A DNA stretch of 14,453 nucleotides, from NCBI GenBank assembly GCA_009788105.1, contig WQSD01000009.1, forward strand, positions 1 through 14,453, in the 5' to 3' direction. The position numbers and the translations under genes are program-made. Shown here in pieces: positions 13,053 to 14,453 of this stretch; position 1 is the stretch's first letter; every line of letters begins with the position of its first letter. Source of the DNA: Oscillospiraceae bacterium (GTDB lineage: Bacteria > Bacillota > Clostridia > Oscillospirales > CAG-272). Below the pieces are notes generated by a model that saw only the letters and a program-made list of their open reading frames with translations, was not told the DNA's origin and searched no databases.

Positions 13053-14344
13053 AACCTGATACAAGCCTACTTTCAGTTGAAGAAAGACGGCAGGAGCGGT
13101 TCGTCAACAAATCCGCCGCCGTTGCCGCTAAATATCTGCGCCGCATGGAGGATATGTCCGGCTTGCCCGACTCCATGCGCCCGTTTCTTGATGTGTTGCG
13201 TGACATTTACATCAATTTCGGCGACGTCAAGCGTCCCGAGGGCGTGAAAACCATTGGCACATACTGTGTCATGGTGCCGCAGGAGCTGACCTATGCTTTC
13301 GGTGCGGTTGCCGTCAAGCTATGCAGTGGCAACTTCACTGCGTTTGCCGTCGGAGATGACATCACGCCACGGGACGCCTGTCCGTTAGTCAAGGCGATTG
13401 CAGGTATCGGCGACATACGCAAGCTACCGCTGTACGACAACTGCTCGCTTATGGTTGTGCCAATTACCTGCGATTGCAAGAAAAAGTTAGTGTCCATGCT
13501 CGCCGAATATACAAAAGTGCATATCCTGCCCGTACCATCCTCCCGCCAAGGCGACGATGTCAAGGAGCGATTCCTTGAGGAGCTATATGCCCTGCTCCCC
13601 GCATTTGAGGAGGCGACAGGGAACAAGCTGACCTATGACTCCCTGACACGGGGAGTGGCAGCCGTCGGGCGGGCGCAAGCGCAGTTTTGGCGATTCATGA
13701 AGTTCCGCCGTGAAGCCGTCTCGGTCATTCGTGGCACGCACGCCATGGCGGTGATGAATGCCCTGTCATATATGCCCATCGACGACTGGACGGACGCCCT
13801 CGTGGCACTCAACAACGAGTTAGACGAGCGGGTGGCGAGTGGCTACAAGATTTCACAACGCAAACAGCCACGAATTATGCTGACAGGCTCGCCGGTGATA
13901 TTCCCGAACATCAAAGTACCAATGCTCATCGACGAGATGGGTGGCGCGCTTATCGCAGACGAAACGTGCATGGGAGATAGATTTATGTACGACCCCCTCG
14001 TGGTGACTGACCCCAGCTTTGACGGCATTATGCGCGCCATGGCGAACCGCTACATTCGCCCGTGCAGTTGCCCAACATTCGTTGACGTGTCCACACGCAT
14101 CTACCGATTAAAGCAGATGGTCAAGGACAACAATGTGGAGGGCGTGATTTACCACGTGTTGCGTGGATGCATGGTGTACGATTTCGAGTACAACATCGTC
14201 GAGCGTGAGCTTGCCAAGGACGGTATCCCCGTTATTCGTGTGGAAAGCGACTACAACGAAGAGGACATTGAGCAATTGCGTATTCGTACAGAGGCGTTCA
14301 TTGAGCTACTCAAGTTCTCACGCCCTGCAAAGGAGAAAAAGTAG
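13043..14344 (+). CDS. HgdB/double-cubane-type 2-hydroxyacyl-CoA-dehydratase-like subunit, cysteine-complete
   Basis: This 433-residue protein belongs to the HgdA/B, BcrB/C and double-cubane (DCCP) family. These proteins carry [4Fe-4S] or [8Fe-9S] clusters and catalyse difficult reductions or radical dehydrations after ATP-driven reduction by an HgdC-type activator. Family landmarks are GTYCVMVPQEL (C75), DACPLV (C113), ITCDCKKKL (C143, C145), ETCMGDR (C309), RPCSC (C341, C343) and LRGCMVYDFEY (C376), plus the C-terminal VESDYNEEDIEQLRIRTEAF. C94 and C134 are further cysteines. It overlaps the polyferredoxin gene by ten bases. Neighbours show no acyl-CoA metabolism, so an alternative substrate is plausible. 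No activator ATPase is seen in the window. The family call is firm; the reaction is unknown. Confidence 0.88.
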   Translation: MQIKPDTSLLSVEERRQERFVNKSAAVAAKYLRRMEDMSGLPDSMRPFLDVLRDIYINFGDVKRPEGVKTIGTYCVMVPQELTYAFGAVAVKLCSGNFTAFAVGDDITPRDACPLVKAIAGIGDIRKLPLYDNCSLMVVPITCDCKKKLVSMLAEYTKVHILPVPSSRQGDDVKERFLEELYALLPAFEEATGNKLTYDSLTRGVAAVGRAQAQFWRFMKFRREAVSVIRGTHAMAVMNALSYMPIDDWTDALVALNNELDERVASGYKISQRKQPRIMLTGSPVIFPNIKVPMLIDEMGGALIADETCMGDRFMYDPLVVTDPSFDGIMRAMANRYIRPCSCPTFVDVSTRIYRLKQMVKDNNVEGVIYHVLRGCMVYDFEYNIVERELAKDGIPVIRVESDYNEEDIEQLRIRTEAFIELLKFSRPAKEKK

Positions 14345-14345
14345 T

Positions 14346-14453
14346 TTGAAAACAAATAAACCTGCTAAGAAAAGTCAAGCCCTAAAACGAAAAAAGTTAA
14401 AAAATTTTCGTTCCCAAAAACAAGCCAATCCCCACGCCAAACAAGGCGGAAAG
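14346..14453 (+). CDS. Possible start of the next gene (partial, lysine-rich N-terminus)
   Basis: A TTG at 14346, eleven bases after AGGAG (14331-14335), opens a frame of 36 codons to the window edge without a stop. The peptide is very basic and polar (begins MKTNKPAKKSQALKRKK) and shows no family features. The close spacing to the preceding stop suggests operon continuation, but the unusual start codon and low-complexity composition leave it uncertain. Confidence 0.35.
   Translation, partial: MKTNKPAKKSQALKRKKLKNFRSQKQANPHAKQGGK

Noticed and set aside
1..14453. CRISPR array, tRNA or rRNA genes, insertion sequence with transposase
   Set aside because: No regularly spaced direct repeats, no cloverleaf or rRNA signatures noticed, and no transposase-like protein in any frame.

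Overview
The window most likely comes from an anaerobic, endospore-forming member of the Clostridia. It starts inside the 3' end of a gene resembling the GerAB/YndE spore-germination permeases. It carries two operons typical of strict anaerobes: FeoAB ferrous iron uptake, and a pair of 2-hydroxyacyl-CoA-dehydratase-like (HgdB/double-cubane type) proteins with a membrane polyferredoxin. All recognised genes lie on the + strand. The species is not identifiable from the sequence alone.

Layout. (1) 2-322: C-terminal end of the germination-permease-like protein. (2) 323-905: repeat-rich spacer without a credible gene. (3) 906-5167: one tightly packed operon: promoter with two tandem palindromes, feoA, feoB, a small SAM-binding methyltransferase-like protein, a UPF0104/MprF-type membrane protein and a CDP-alcohol phosphatidyltransferase (PssA-like). 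(4) 5168-5517: spacer dominated by an imperfect palindrome of about 126 bp. (5) 5518-9669: second promoter with the same kind of tandem palindromes, two exported, membrane-anchored proteins of DUF4198-like character, and a large lipoprotein. The lipoprotein looks like a TroA/FepB-type metal-chelate binding protein with a parallel beta-helix inserted in its N-terminal lobe. (6) 9670-9994: spacer with repeats also found in region 2. (7) 9995-14344: an HgdB-like protein without the family's cysteines, a membrane polyferredoxin of NapH/NosR type with a large extracytoplasmic domain, and an HgdB-like protein with a full cysteine set, all overlapping by a few bases. A possible next gene starts at 14346 and runs off the end.

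How they may work together. Both promoters have TTGACA, a 17-bp spacer and a TGn-extended -10, and both carry two copies of GTTAG-N6-CTAAC at the -10/start region. TTAG-N6-CTAA is also contained in the DtxR/IdeR consensus, so co-repression by an iron-sensing DtxR-family regulator is the simplest reading. That would put the uncharacterised operon in the same regulon as FeoAB. My working hypothesis, which is inference, is a surface-to-cytosol iron or metal-chelate acquisition and reduction system. In it, DUF4198-like proteins with a histidine at or near the mature N-terminus and the binding lipoprotein capture the ligand outside, the polyferredoxin moves electrons at the membrane, and the asymmetric HgdB-like pair does low-potential reductive chemistry in the cytosol. 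No ABC permease, ATPase or HgdC-type activator is present in the window. Such genes could lie beyond the right edge or elsewhere.
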